Part shown: piece after piece, positions 16,657 through 25,580 of the stretch | Numbering within the stretch: the stretch's first letter is position 1 | How the letters are laid out: each line of letters opens with the position of its first letter | NCBI RefSeq assembly: GCF_007860095.1 | Contig: NZ_SJPT01000003.1 | Coordinates: 393,764-457,763 of the forward strand | Origin: Novipirellula galeiformis | Lineage (GTDB): Bacteria; Planctomycetota; Planctomycetia; Pirellulales; Pirellulaceae | DNA: 64,000 nucleotides | Direction: 5' to 3' | The notes under the pieces: model-generated | Seen by the model: the letters and a program-made list of their open reading frames with translations, nothing else | What the model was told of the DNA's origin: nothing | The model's database searches: none | Position numbers and translations under genes: made by a program

Positions 16657-19236
16657 TCAGGCCGCAGATTTCTTGGGGGGCTTTGCTTTCACTTTGCTGG
16701 CAGGTGCTTTCTCAAACTCGCTTTGTCTCGACTTCTCCTTTCCGGTTTTCTCCTTTCCGGTTTTCTCCTTTCCGGTTTTCTCCTTTCCGGGCGGCATCGT
16801 CTTGCGGTCGATGTCGACGTCTTGGTTGTCGATGCCTTCTTTGTCCACTTTCGGTTCTTGTTTGGGCTTGTCGTCCGTAGCGTCGTCGACGTCCGGTTTT
16901 AGCGCCTTTTGCATTTCATTCTTGCCCTTCTCGCTCTTGAATAATTTGAAGCGACTTGGGACCAGCCGGGGTGGCCAATGATTGTTAGATTCTTCGGCGT
17001 CCGCGGTCTGTTGTTTCGGGTCCAATTGCAAGCGAGTGATCTCCTTTTCGGAAACAAACAACTTGTCGACTTGCTGGCTGTTGCTGCGCCAAATCTGTGC
17101 GGGGATCGTTACGATTTCGCTGGTGTCGTCGGCATAGTGAATGCGAAGGATGATGGGCATGACCAAGCCACCCTCGTTTTTGAAACGGACGACATAGAAG
17201 TTTGTTTTACGGCGCAGCAACGCGCGTTCGTCTGCATCGAGTCCATCGAGAAATTTTTGATACGCTTTGCGATCGGACTCTTCGACTTTGTGTTCGTCGT
17301 AGTCAGGATGGTTGTAAAAATCCTTTAGCCCCGGTTGCAGTTCAATTCGTCGGGGAAGATCCCCATTGCGTTCTTCGCTGATCGACGGTTCTTTTTTGTC
17401 CCGTTCTTGGCGTTGAATCTCGGCGTTGGCTTCCGGATCCCCGCTGTCGATTTGATAAAGCCGCACGTCGCTAATTGCAATGTCGACGTGATCGGTGCTG
17501 TAAAACCAACCTCGCCAAAACCAATCCAAATCAACCCCCGATGCATCTTCCATGGTGCGAAAGAAATCGGCGGGGGTGGGACGTTTGAAACGCCAACGCA
17601 AGGCGTATTCGCGAAACGCAAAGTCAAACAATTCGCGTCCCAGAATGGTTTCACGCAAAATATTCAGCGCTGTCGCGGGTTTGGCGTACGAGTTGTTCCC
17701 AAAGCTGAGAATTTCTTCGCTGCCGGTCATGATCGGGCGTTGGTGTCCCCCCTTCATGTAAGGCACGATTTTGGCCGGCTCGCCGCGGCCCGATGGATAG
17801 TTTTCTTCCCATTCTTGTTCGGCCAAATACTGCAAGAACGTGTTCAGCCCTTCGTCCATCCAAGTCCATTGTCGCTCATCGCTGTTGACAATCATCGGAT
17901 AATAGTTGTGTCCGACCTCGTGGATGATCACCGAGATCAATCCATACTTCGTCGCTTTGCTATAGGTGCCATCCTCTTCGGGCCGCGGACCATTGAAGCA
18001 AATCATCGGATATTCCATCCCATAGACCGGCCCATTGACGCTGATCGCGACGGGGTAGGGATAGGGGAATGCATAGCGTCCGTAAACCTCTAACGTATGT
18101 ACGATCGCCTCGGTCGAGTAGGTGCTCCAAAGCGGCTCGCCTTCGTTGGGATAATACGACATCGCCATCACCGTGCGGCCTTCGATGTTGACGCCCATCG
18201 CATCCCAAATGAATTTGCGACTGGCCGCGAACGCAAAGTCACGCACATCCTTGGCTTCGAAAACCCAAGTCTTCTTCGTTTCGGAGCGACTCGCTTCGTT
18301 GGCTTTCGCCTCTTCGGGTGTGATGATAAAGACAGGTTTTTCGGCGCTGCGAGCGCTATCGAGTCGCTCGAGCCATTTCGGATCGAGCACTTCATCCCTG
18401 TTTTGCAACTCGCCCGTCGCCGAAACGATCATGTCACTCGGCAACGTGATCCGAACCACGAAATCACCCAACTCAAGTGTGAACTCTCCGCGGCCGAGAA
18501 ACTGTTTGTGTTGCCAACCGGCGTAGTCGGTATAGGCGACTACCCGCGGATACCACTGAGCCACTTCGTAAATATAGTTTTCGTCTTTTTCAAAGAATTC
18601 ATAACCGCTGCGAGCGCGAATGACTTTGCTGTCGACGATGTTGTAGCTGTATTTGATTCTTAGTTTTGTGGATTGACCGGGCGCGAGAGGTTCCGGCAGG
18701 TCGACACGCATCATCGTTTTGACAATGGAATGCGCTAGCGGGTTGTGCTCGCCGTCGGTCACCGATTTGATGTTGTAACCCCCTGCAAATACGCTGCGGG
18801 CTAAGAGCGATCGAATCACGCCAAACGATGCACGCGGATGCATCGATGGAGCGGGCGAGGTGGTGACCGCATCCGAATCGGGCTTGAAGATATTTTGGTC
18901 GAGTTGAAACCACACGTAGGAGAGCGAATGAGGCGATTGATTGTGATAATCAATGGTCGCCGTGCCACGTATCCTTTGGTTCTTGTCATCCAAATGGACA
19001 TCGATCTCGTAATCGGCACGCTGTTGCCAGTAATTTGGGCCGGGAGCGCCTGATGCGGTGCGGATGCTCGTCGGCGTGGGCAGCCAGGATTCGATTTGGA
19101 AAAAGCGATCGGTAGCATCGCGATGCTTCGAATTCGACAAAAATTGGGCGTTGACCCATCCGCTGCCGATGAACCAACACGCGAAGATGCAACCGATTCG
19201 GGTCACAGTGAACGGAGCTTGAGAAGCGTTTTTCAC
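16657..19236 (-). CDS. M1-family (gluzincin) metallopeptidase, exported
   Basis: 859 aa. An N-terminal signal segment (RIGCIFACWFIGSGWVNAQF) is followed by the M1 N-domain and the catalytic domain with HEVGH near residue 441. The third zinc ligand Glu is in WMDEGLNTFLQYLAEQEW about 18 residues later. M1 enzymes remove N-terminal amino acids; this subgroup is exported and often annotated M1 family metallopeptidase. The last 90 residues are a Lys/Glu-rich tail containing four 5-residue repeats (KEKTG type) encoded by a 15-bp tandem repeat at 16733-16792, so copy number can vary without frameshift. The start is GTG at 19236 with no strong ribosome binding site. It is followed by the DUF6702-like gene. 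Confidence 0.88.
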   Translation of the reverse strand: MKNASQAPFTVTRIGCIFACWFIGSGWVNAQFLSNSKHRDATDRFFQIESWLPTPTSIRTASGAPGPNYWQQRADYEIDVHLDDKNQRIRGTATIDYHNQSPHSLSYVWFQLDQNIFKPDSDAVTTSPAPSMHPRASFGVIRSLLARSVFAGGYNIKSVTDGEHNPLAHSIVKTMMRVDLPEPLAPGQSTKLRIKYSYNIVDSKVIRARSGYEFFEKDENYIYEVAQWYPRVVAYTDYAGWQHKQFLGRGEFTLELGDFVVRITLPSDMIVSATGELQNRDEVLDPKWLERLDSARSAEKPVFIITPEEAKANEASRSETKKTWVFEAKDVRDFAFAASRKFIWDAMGVNIEGRTVMAMSYYPNEGEPLWSTYSTEAIVHTLEVYGRYAFPYPYPVAISVNGPVYGMEYPMICFNGPRPEEDGTYSKATKYGLISVIIHEVGHNYYPMIVNSDERQWTWMDEGLNTFLQYLAEQEWEENYPSGRGEPAKIVPYMKGGHQRPIMTGSEEILSFGNNSYAKPATALNILRETILGRELFDFAFREYALRWRFKRPTPADFFRTMEDASGVDLDWFWRGWFYSTDHVDIAISDVRLYQIDSGDPEANAEIQRQERDKKEPSISEERNGDLPRRIELQPGLKDFYNHPDYDEHKVEESDRKAYQKFLDGLDADERALLRRKTNFYVVRFKNEGGLVMPIILRIHYADDTSEIVTIPAQIWRSNSQQVDKLFVSEKEITRLQLDPKQQTADAEESNNHWPPRLVPSRFKLFKSEKGKNEMQKALKPDVDDATDDKPKQEPKVDKEGIDNQDVDIDRKTMPPGKEKTGKEKTGKEKTGKEKSRQSEFEKAPASKVKAKPPKKSAA
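16733..16792. repeat. In-frame 15-bp tandem repeat, 4 copies, in the M1 peptidase tail
   Basis: TTCTCCTTTCCGGTT (plus-strand reading) at 16733, 16748 and 16763, with a fourth copy at 16778-16792 differing at the end. It encodes the repeated pentapeptide KEKTG on the minus strand. Confidence 0.95.
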
Positions 19237-19706
19237 GTTGCCAACGTTATTATTTCGAGGAATCTGTCAAGTCAGCTTCCCACTAGTTTAATCCGCTTCG
19301 CCGACGCTGACGCCCCGGGGCCGGACGTTTGGGATTTCGATGGGCCCCCCTCCGCGTTTTCGGCCCTTGAACCGATGAGCCGGACCGCGACGGAGTTCTG
19401 GGAGCGGCTGTTTCGCGGCGGAGGCACTTTGGGTGCTGGACTGGGACTGTCGTCCAAGGTTTCCGTTCAGAAATCGGCCCCCCAATCGGGAAGCGACGTA
19501 TTGTGGCGAATGATTGAATCACGAAACTGAATCACGAAACGTCCCGCCGGGACTCGATCGAGATTGACGCAAATCCCTCGGTCTCAAGTCCGAGGCTATC
19601 GAGAACGGTTGCTCCGTGACAACCAATCACGCCACTTCAACAGCGGAGGATGCCGCCGCAGGCAATTGCCTAGCAGCGGATCAATCCTTCTCTGTCGCAG
19701 CGGCGG
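19237..19706. other. Intergenic region without an identified gene
   Basis: 470 bp between the giant surface-protein gene and the M1 gene, both on the minus strand. Frames here (19272-19522 minus, 19096-19530 plus) overlap in all phases and have no recognisable motif. A small inverted repeat CCTCGG...CCGAGG near 19577-19596 lacks a T-run. The promoter of the M1 gene should lie here. Confidence 0.5.
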
Positions 19707-22700
19707 TTAGCTTAGCAACCCCGCCAAGTCGTCAGCAAGCAAGTCGAGCATCTCGTCATCGTCGTTGGAATCATCGACGGAGCCCGCCGCGAGTACAACG
19801 GCGGTCGCGGCTTGCGAGTCGCTCGAAACATCGGTCGCAACCGCCTTGGCATTGCCGTTGGACAGTTCCGCGAAGACCGAATCCGACGCTGGCTTGTCGC
19901 TTGGGGCTGAGTTGGTTTGAGGCAGAATCGCCGTCACCACCTGATTGTCTGCGACGACCCGTTCGCCTTCACCACTGTTGCCGACCGTTTTCGCCCGACG
20001 ACTCAATTCGTTGATCACCGTCAATGCATCGAGGGCGGTGATCGATCGGTCGCCATTGACATCGACATAATACGGACTGACCAGCATGGCTTCGCCCTGA
20101 GCCCCCGAGGGGACCGCACGCGCCATTTCATTGATGACGTGCAAGGCGTCAATCGGAGTCACTTCGCCATCGTTGTTGACGTCCGCGGGAAGCCGTGAGT
20201 TTTGCAACGGCGACTCGCCTTGACCGCCCGTACCAATCGTGATGTGCAAGGCTTCGTAGCGAATTCGCGACGTCGGCACGGGGTCATCTTCACGATACAG
20301 CAGCGTGTCTTGGAACGGTGACGCATCCGCAGGCGAGCTGGCGATGACGCTTGAACCCGGCGCGATGGCATCAAAGTAAATCGTGGCCATCGTAGCGGGG
20401 TTCAAACTCGGGTATTCGCTCTCGGCGGCATTGGTGCGGGTCGTAACCGTTCCGAATTCATCAATGATGCCCAGCCGCGATGCGGTTCCTACAGCCGCCG
20501 AAGCGTTGTAGTTAGACAGGATGTTCACATCAAAATCGAAGTCGTCCGCCAAGTTGGTGTTAGCTGGCCGAATCATGCCAGCGTCGTACAGCATGTCCAA
20601 GAAGCCGGCAAACACAAACGTGCTGTTGTTTCGCAAGTCTTCGAGACTGACTTGGACCCCAAATCGATCGCCCACCCCAATTTGATTAGAGTTAATCGGT
20701 TGGCCGCCCGCGTTGACCAGATTCAATCCGATCAACACTTGGTCATCACTGTTCGCGTTGCCGTAGGCCAACGTCACTTGGGCGGTACTGCGAATGCCCT
20801 CATCGGTCACAATGACATAGGTGAATTGGTCGAACCCGCTGGCACTTGGATTGTTGTTAGGACGATATTGGAAAAAGTCGTCGTTCAGATTGCTAGGCGT
20901 GTTGTTATTGTTGATCGTCAGGCTGCCGTTTTGGGGCTGCACCACGACACCAAACTCTTGCAACTGAGCGTCACTGAATCGGTCATTGCCAAGCACATCC
21001 AATCGAGCCGCGGTGGACGACGAAGCGGAAATCGTTTGGCCTGCGGAATCGACACCTTGCATAAAGGCATCATCAATCGCGGTCACGAAATTTCCGTTTC
21101 CAGCAAAAATCACAAACTCGTTCCGTCCCAATCGCAGTTGGCTTGGGGTCAGAGCCACATCTTCGCCAATCAGCACGGTTTCGCTGCGAGCGTCATCGGC
21201 GGGATCTGCCGCGAAGACAGCAACGCCGGGCGAGAGTGCTTCAAAGGTGATCGTGAATAATTCCACCCGGCCGTTGAATGGCGTGGTGTTGTTGACGATT
21301 TGCACGCCACCGACATCATCGATCAAACCAGGTTTTTGCGAATTGCCCTGTTGGAAGGTGCCACCAGCGAACAAGGGGCCAAACGAGATGTCAAACGGGA
21401 ACGCCGAGCTGCCATTCGCTGCGACCGTTTTGACCAATTCGTCGGTGTACAACAAATCGAGGAATGCCGAGGCCACGCCTTCGGGATTGCGATTGCCTAA
21501 CTGATTGAGGTCGTCAACCGAAACGCGAACACCAAATCGATTAGCGGCCGGATTGGTTGAGTTCAGTTGCAGGTTGGTGATCGGGGTGTTATTCAACGGG
21601 TCGAAGAAATCAATCGAAAATTCGACGAGATCATCCGCCGCGGATCCAGGCAACATGTTGACGGTGACTTGGGCACTCGATGTTGATCCCGCCCCGTCCT
21701 GCACACTGTAGGAGAATTGCTCGGTCCCAGCAAAGCTGCTGGCGGGAGTATAACGCAGCGATTGCCCTCCTCCGATGATCGTGATGTTTCCTCCAGCGCT
21801 ACCTGGAGTCACGCTGGTGATCGACAAGCCACCCGAAAGACTCGGAACATCGTTGTCGAGCACGTTGAGGGCGCGGTTCTGTGCTCCTTCGGGAACACTA
21901 AACACATCGTCGATCGCGATCGGCACATTCGATTGGAAGGTGACTTCCACGACGACCGTTGCGGTGTACAGATTGTTAAAGACGTCGCTGACGGTATACG
22001 TAAACACATCGCGTCCGGTGAACCCGTTCTGCGGCGTGTAGAAAACCGAGCGTCCGCCATCGTCCGTCGCAATTCGGACCGAACCATTCGTGCCACCGGT
22101 TCCGACCGAAACGATGGTCAGCGGATTTTCGGCCGTTTCGAAATCGTTCGCCAGCAGCAACAATCGTTTGGGGTCGCTGTTGCGAGAAACCTGTTCATTG
22201 AGGTCGTCATTGGCAACATTGTTAGTCGGCAAAATCGAGACGAGATGGTCTTCCACCTCGCCCGTCTCAGCGAATCCTGCAGGCCCCAAGCCTTGGGTTT
22301 GGCTGAGTCGGAAACGTGTGTACGTCGTGCCAACCACCGCGTATTGAGGAACCGCGACATCGATGGTTTGAACCGAATCGGTGACGCCGCTCGGGATGAG
22401 TTTCTCGGCCAACCGCTCGCCCACGCCATTGAACGTGCCATCGCCATCGAAGTCGACGAAGCCCTGTAGGTAGGCGGGCAGCCCGCTGGTATTGGTAACG
22501 TTTACGGAGAATTTCCCGGTGGACCCCAAGCCAAACGGAGTCGCTTGGCGAACGCCATCTTCGTCGTCGCTGCCGTTATTGTCGTCGCCATCGGCGCCGA
22601 CTGACGGTTGACCATCGAGTTCACGATCGACGGTCGATCCGATCGTCAGCCCGGTTAGAATTCCGTGGGCCGCTCCCCCAACCGCTTCGGTCGTCAAGTA

Positions 22701-24830
22701 CGAATCCGGAGCATCCCCAAAGTCGCGAGAAGGCAAGTTGCCGAAATTGTAATTATCGCTCAGCACCGTGCCGTCAAAAACAACGACATGCTCGCCACCG
22801 GCTGGGAAGGTCTGAACAAAACCAGGCTCCACGACTTCACGAATCGTATAGGTTCCCGGGCCGGGGAAATTGATCGAATAACTGCCATCCGGCTTCGTGA
22901 TCGCACTTGGTTCGCCAAGGTCAGGACGTTTGTCACCATCGAGGTCGAGGTAAATATAGACGCCACCGATGCCAGCTTCGCCTGGATCCTGGAATCCATC
23001 ACCGTCGTTGTCGCTAAACTTCGTGCCCGTGATATCCGCTTGAACTTTGCTAAAACCAAAGTCCACTCCAGCCACTCCGCTGAGTGACACCGTGGTCGAC
23101 TTCGACGCCGGAGTGGTCGGAACAAAGTTTGTGGGCGCGATCGCGATGATGTTGTACGTTCCCGGAGCCGCCGTCAACGTGAATTGTCCGGATGCATTGG
23201 TGACCGCGGTCGGTTCCGATGGATCCGCGACCTGGTTGCCGTTGATGTCAGCAAACACGGTAACCCCAGCCAAACCAAGATCGCCAGTGCCGTTGCCATT
23301 GCGATTTAAGTCATTAAAGACGCGTCCGGTGATCCCGCCACCCGTTTGCCCGGTCGACAAAACCCACGACAACGCTTGCGGAACGTACTGAACCCCAGTG
23401 TAGGTTTCGGTGGTGCTGAAGCGGTCGACAACAAACTCAATCTCGGTGTCATCCGGCGTGCCGAAGATTTGGTCAGGGCCAACGCCGAGGTCGAATTCGG
23501 GCACGCGCGGCCCCGTCCCGTCAATCAACGAGCCGACATTGTTCAGGCCATTGGTGTGCTCCGCTCCAAACGAGTGAGCGGCTTCATGCGACACCGTCAC
23601 TGCGATCGTGCGAGCGATCGCGTCGAGCACCGAAGCACTGGACGAGAATGGAAATTGGGTGGAATAATCAAGCACCAAATCAAGCGGCGAGAGCACGATC
23701 TCGTTTGGATTGAAGTTGCCGATATCTCCGGAAGGCGAAACCCCAAGCAGATTTCCACCGATATCGCCCAAATCCGCGTTCGTTCCCCCCACGACCACTC
23801 GCGTGACCAGCGGGTTATTGAAGCCCGGATCGGGATCGTCCAAGCTGTTACGAATCTCGATACCGTATTGGCCGGCGATTCCTGTGGCCGCAAAATCACC
23901 GTTGGATCCATTGTCGGCGATCGATTGGAAGTGCATTTTGACTTCCGCCATCACTTCGCGGATGAGCCGATTGGTCGCAGCGACGTCGAAATCGTCGATA
24001 TTCAGCAGCGACAACGATTCCTGTAGGCTCGGAATGTTGACGATGCCGCCGGTCGGAGTGAATCGATTGAATTGGTCTGCGGAGTAGAAACCACCGTCGA
24101 AATCGACGTACAGAATCTGTTTTTGCCCAACCGCTAATGATTCGGTCACCGGGCGATAGGTTCTCAGCCCGTAGGTGTACGGCCCCGGCGATGCACTCGG
24201 CGCGGCAATAAAGTAGTAGCGACCATCCTCAGGAACGACCTGAGCCGCCGCGGCATTGCCGAATGTCTGCAGCGGAGAATTGTTTGTATAGCCAAACTCA
24301 CCATTGTTCACATCGGTGCTAAACCAAAGGGCGCCCCCTTCGTCGTAGACCGTGATGTTGCTAACGGATCCCGTTACGGCAAGGTCAAAGATGTCGCCCG
24401 CTTTCAAATCGACCGCATAAAAATCGAGGTCGGTCTGAATCAGCCCGGTTTGCGACATGATATTGACGTTGGTGTTCCCCACCAAATCAACGGTGTTGCG
24501 TTGACCGGTTTGGTTGCCCAAGGGGATCAGCTGAGCGGTCGCAAACGAGTCGTTTTGTCCCCGTGCATCAAACGCTTCCGCCTCAATCACGGAAAACGCT
24601 TGCACCGTTCCGAGGTTACGGGGCTCGGGGTACTTGTTCAACGCAGAGGAGACGATCGAGGATAATGTATCCCCGGCCATCATTTGGCGTTGCTCGAGGC
24701 CTTCGAGCATCAGGTTTCGTTTTCGCAACCCACGCGGCTTCAAGTTTCGCTTGATCCGTTTACGGGAGGTGCGAGCGGGTTGGGGTTCGCTAGATGTCGA
24801 TGCTTGAATCGATTCACTGCGTTTGATCAT
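19707..24830 (-). CDS. Giant secreted multidomain protein: metzincin, Cna-B/SdrD-like, cohesin-like and dockerin modules
   Basis: 1707 aa. A basic N-terminus is followed by LMLEGLEQRQMMAGD (about residues 40-54), the planctomycete export-type motif. A pre-peptidase-like region (about 80-225) precedes a metzincin-like catalytic segment with SHEAAHSFGAEH near 415, an HExxHxxGxxH zinc site. Two Cna-B/SdrD-type beta domains follow (starting GRVFNDLNRNGNG near 500 and GTKFSDNDGDGFQDPGEAG near 600), then a DFGDAPDSYLTTEA domain (about 705-865) with an Asp-rich SDDEDG site, and two cadherin-like tandem units (VANDDLNE, PIAIDDVFSVPEGA). Two related modules of about 170 aa (about 1063-1243 and 1357-1533; RFGVRVSVDDL / RFGVQVSLEDL) resemble cohesin-like folds. 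A type I dockerin pair (DVNNDGEVTPIDALHVINEM, DVNGDRSITALDALTVINEL) lies near 1548-1620. Probably cell-surface or secreted; the substrate is unknown. Confidence 0.85.
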   Translation of the reverse strand: MIKRSESIQASTSSEPQPARTSRKRIKRNLKPRGLRKRNLMLEGLEQRQMMAGDTLSSIVSSALNKYPEPRNLGTVQAFSVIEAEAFDARGQNDSFATAQLIPLGNQTGQRNTVDLVGNTNVNIMSQTGLIQTDLDFYAVDLKAGDIFDLAVTGSVSNITVYDEGGALWFSTDVNNGEFGYTNNSPLQTFGNAAAAQVVPEDGRYYFIAAPSASPGPYTYGLRTYRPVTESLAVGQKQILYVDFDGGFYSADQFNRFTPTGGIVNIPSLQESLSLLNIDDFDVAATNRLIREVMAEVKMHFQSIADNGSNGDFAATGIAGQYGIEIRNSLDDPDPGFNNPLVTRVVVGGTNADLGDIGGNLLGVSPSGDIGNFNPNEIVLSPLDLVLDYSTQFPFSSSASVLDAIARTIAVTVSHEAAHSFGAEHTNGLNNVGSLIDGTGPRVPEFDLGVGPDQIFGTPDDTEIEFVVDRFSTTETYTGVQYVPQALSWVLSTGQTGGGITGRVFNDLNRNGNGTGDLGLAGVTVFADINGNQVADPSEPTAVTNASGQFTLTAAPGTYNIIAIAPTNFVPTTPASKSTTVSLSGVAGVDFGFSKVQADITGTKFSDNDGDGFQDPGEAGIGGVYIYLDLDGDKRPDLGEPSAITKPDGSYSINFPGPGTYTIREVVEPGFVQTFPAGGEHVVVFDGTVLSDNYNFGNLPSRDFGDAPDSYLTTEAVGGAAHGILTGLTIGSTVDRELDGQPSVGADGDDNNGSDDEDGVRQATPFGLGSTGKFSVNVTNTSGLPAYLQGFVDFDGDGTFNGVGERLAEKLIPSGVTDSVQTIDVAVPQYAVVGTTYTRFRLSQTQGLGPAGFAETGEVEDHLVSILPTNNVANDDLNEQVSRNSDPKRLLLLANDFETAENPLTIVSVGTGGTNGSVRIATDDGGRSVFYTPQNGFTGRDVFTYTVSDVFNNLYTATVVVEVTFQSNVPIAIDDVFSVPEGAQNRALNVLDNDVPSLSGGLSITSVTPGSAGGNITIIGGGQSLRYTPASSFAGTEQFSYSVQDGAGSTSSAQVTVNMLPGSAADDLVEFSIDFFDPLNNTPITNLQLNSTNPAANRFGVRVSVDDLNQLGNRNPEGVASAFLDLLYTDELVKTVAANGSSAFPFDISFGPLFAGGTFQQGNSQKPGLIDDVGGVQIVNNTTPFNGRVELFTITFEALSPGVAVFAADPADDARSETVLIGEDVALTPSQLRLGRNEFVIFAGNGNFVTAIDDAFMQGVDSAGQTISASSSTAARLDVLGNDRFSDAQLQEFGVVVQPQNGSLTINNNNTPSNLNDDFFQYRPNNNPSASGFDQFTYVIVTDEGIRSTAQVTLAYGNANSDDQVLIGLNLVNAGGQPINSNQIGVGDRFGVQVSLEDLRNNSTFVFAGFLDMLYDAGMIRPANTNLADDFDFDVNILSNYNASAAVGTASRLGIIDEFGTVTTRTNAAESEYPSLNPATMATIYFDAIAPGSSVIASSPADASPFQDTLLYREDDPVPTSRIRYEALHITIGTGGQGESPLQNSRLPADVNNDGEVTPIDALHVINEMARAVPSGAQGEAMLVSPYYVDVNGDRSITALDALTVINELSRRAKTVGNSGEGERVVADNQVVTAILPQTNSAPSDKPASDSVFAELSNGNAKAVATDVSSDSQAATAVVLAAGSVDDSNDDDEMLDLLADDLAGLLS

Positions 24831-25580
24831 CGAGGGTCTCTTGCCAAACGATTGCCTAAGGTGTCACGCAACAATACCGGTTTTTGTCACGCTCTGCCCA
24901 AGGGCGTCAAATCAATGACGCTGCGAGGTGGATGTAGTCGTCTTCGGTGGTTTTCGTGCCGCTTCTCTCTCAAAGCCGCCTGTCAGTCTAATTAGCGGAT
25001 GCGCTCGTGCACCCTTTGATTTGCCCCAATCCATTTGGGCTGATGCCAAATCGCGGGGGTCAAAATGCCAGGGTGTTTTGAACTGGATCGGATAATTCGA
25101 CTCGGTGCCTTTTGCTATTTAGTGAACGCCTTCCCATTCCGAAACATAGTCACAATGGGTAAGAGAACACGAAGGAGCAAAATGTAGGGGAAAAGGGTCG
25201 AGATGCGATTCTAATTGCACCCTTAGAGGTGTCAACGAAACCCTGCGTTTGGGACGCGTCATTCCGGTCGGAAGTTCCGGGATAGCCCAAAAAATCGCTC
25301 TAAGCGGACTTTCCAGAGCGTTTTCGCCGATCGGAATGCCTGACCTCGGGGGGCTAAAACGAACGCCGTCCCAACCGAGCCAGCCCCTTTTTCGCCCTGT
25401 TTTCTGCGACCGAATGAGCCGTGGCTGCGTCCCGCTTAGAGAAACCGAAGCGTTTGACGTGCGCTCCGCCGAAGACATCCCCTTGAAAACCGAAGAGCGG
25501 TTGCCAAACGACAAAAAAAAATCCCGCGATTGAAATCGCGGGATTTTTTCAGTCCAAAAGATGGCGTAGGTGCGGCTCCA
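24831..25580. other. Intergenic region between the giant surface protein and BBP7 genes
   Basis: 750 bp. It must hold the promoter of the minus-strand giant gene and ends with the BBP7 terminator at 25513-25550. Frames at 25119-25514 (minus) and 25249-25533 (plus) overlap each other and lack recognisable domains or start signals, so neither is called. The rest shows nothing clear. Confidence 0.5.
25513..25550 (-). terminator. Strong intrinsic terminator downstream of the BBP7 gene
   Basis: A perfect 11-bp stem (ATCCCGCGATT / AATCGCGGGAT) with a minimal loop, flanked by an A-run on the left and a T-run on the right. It can therefore terminate transcription from either direction. It begins 31 bp past the stop of the minus-strand BBP7 gene. 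Confidence 0.93.

Noticed and set aside
25119-25514. 131-aa minus-strand reading frame upstream of the BBP7 terminator
   Set aside because: No recognisable domain, overlaps a plus-strand frame, has no ribosome binding site and ends beside a terminator that belongs to BBP7.
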